Below are positions 6,335 to 6,696 of a DNA stretch of 6,696 bases, piece after piece. The stretch is from Paracoccaceae bacterium (lineage in GTDB: Bacteria; Pseudomonadota; Alphaproteobacteria; Rhodobacterales; Rhodobacteraceae). The notes under the pieces were generated by a model that was not told the origin of the DNA, made no database searches, and saw nothing but the letters and a program-made list of their open reading frames with translations. How positions within the stretch are numbered: the first letter of the stretch is position 1; each line of letters begins with the position of its first letter. The stretch lies in the NCBI GenBank assembly GCA_024742655.1, contig JANSYB010000124.1:1-6696 (forward strand). Reading direction: 5' to 3'. Made by a program: the position numbers and the translations under genes.

Positions 6335-6696
6335 TGGACATTCTCGATATCCTGCTCTCGGCCAGCTTCTGGGCCGCCGCGGTGCGTATCGCCTCGCCGC
6401 TGATCTTCGCCACCATGGGCGAGATCATCTGCGAGCGCGCGGGCGTTCTGAACCTCGGGATCGAGGGGATCATGGTGATCGGCGCCTTCGCGGGCTGGAT
6501 GGCCGTCTACCAGGGCGCGCCGCTATGGTTCGGCGTGGGCGTGGCGATGGGCGCGGGGATGCTCTTTGGGTTCCTGCATGCCACGCTGACCGTGCCATTC
6601 GGGCTCAGCCAGCACGTCGTGGGCCTCGGCATCACCCTGCTGGCCACCTCGACCAGCTATTATGCCTACCGGCTGATCCTGCCCGAGGTGTCCTCG
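6334..6696 (+). CDS. Second ABC transporter permease, BPD_transp_2 family (NupC/YufQ-like), partial
   Basis: The N-terminal 121 residues of a second permease; the frame is open to the right edge. It starts MDILDILLSASFWAAAVRIA and contains the diagnostic GEIICERAGVLNLGIEGIM (29-47), equivalent to the FRAKLWNIGAEAQ region of the first permease. Helices follow at about 44-60, 63-84 and 95-110. The TGATG junction with the previous gene means one transcript and coupled translation. Two non-identical permeases together with the double ATPase are the standard make-up of BmpA/Nup-type importers. About 180-200 residues should lie beyond the window. Metabolic genes further right, if present, would help fix the substrate. 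Confidence 0.93.
   Translation, partial: MDILDILLSASFWAAAVRIASPLIFATMGEIICERAGVLNLGIEGIMVIGAFAGWMAVYQGAPLWFGVGVAMGAGMLFGFLHATLTVPFGLSQHVVGLGITLLATSTSYYAYRLILPEVSS

Overview
The window is GC-rich and densely coding, with a DctQ-type TRAP permease, a divinyl chlorophyllide 8-vinyl reductase homologue and a Tat-exported BMP-family binding protein. Together these suggest an alphaproteobacterium, most likely Rhodobacterales (Roseobacter/Rhodobacter type), from a lineage that makes or once made bacteriochlorophyll. The taxonomic placement is inference from gene content and base composition.

Layout. (1) 1-396, minus: the N-terminal 132 residues of a TRAP transporter small permease, running off the left edge. 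(2) 397-511: an AT-rich divergent control region with three short dyads. (3) 512-1447, plus: a LysR-type regulator with a TTG start, probably controlling the divergent TRAP operon and itself. (4) 1451-2447, minus: a bciA/DVR-type 8-vinyl reductase gene, convergent with the regulator across a 3-base gap. It is split into two frames by one extra base in a run of six A (plus strand) at 1962-1967. (5) 2448-2725: a divergent intergenic region with a GC-rich hairpin before bciA and a perfect 8-2-8 palindrome in the promoter region of the next operon. (6) 2726-6696, plus: a tightly packed ABC uptake operon of the BMP/nucleoside type. It encodes a binding protein, a double-ATPase, a first permease and the start of a second permease that is cut by the right edge.

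How the genes work together. The four plus-strand genes overlap by 4, 11 and 1 bases and encode all parts of one BmpA/NupABC-like importer: periplasmic receptor, fused two-domain ATPase, and two different permeases forming a heterodimeric channel. By family the substrate is probably a nucleoside or related purine/pyrimidine compound, but nothing in the window fixes it. The palindrome at 2649-2666 is the best candidate operator for this operon. The TRAP gene and the LysR gene form a second transport-and-regulator unit. The reductase gene sits between them and has no obvious functional link to either.

I see no mobile element, CRISPR array, RNA gene or clearly new system. The points most worth checking are the bciA frameshift, the operator-like palindrome before the ABC operon, and the repeated ATCAAT-type dyads between the TRAP and LysR genes.
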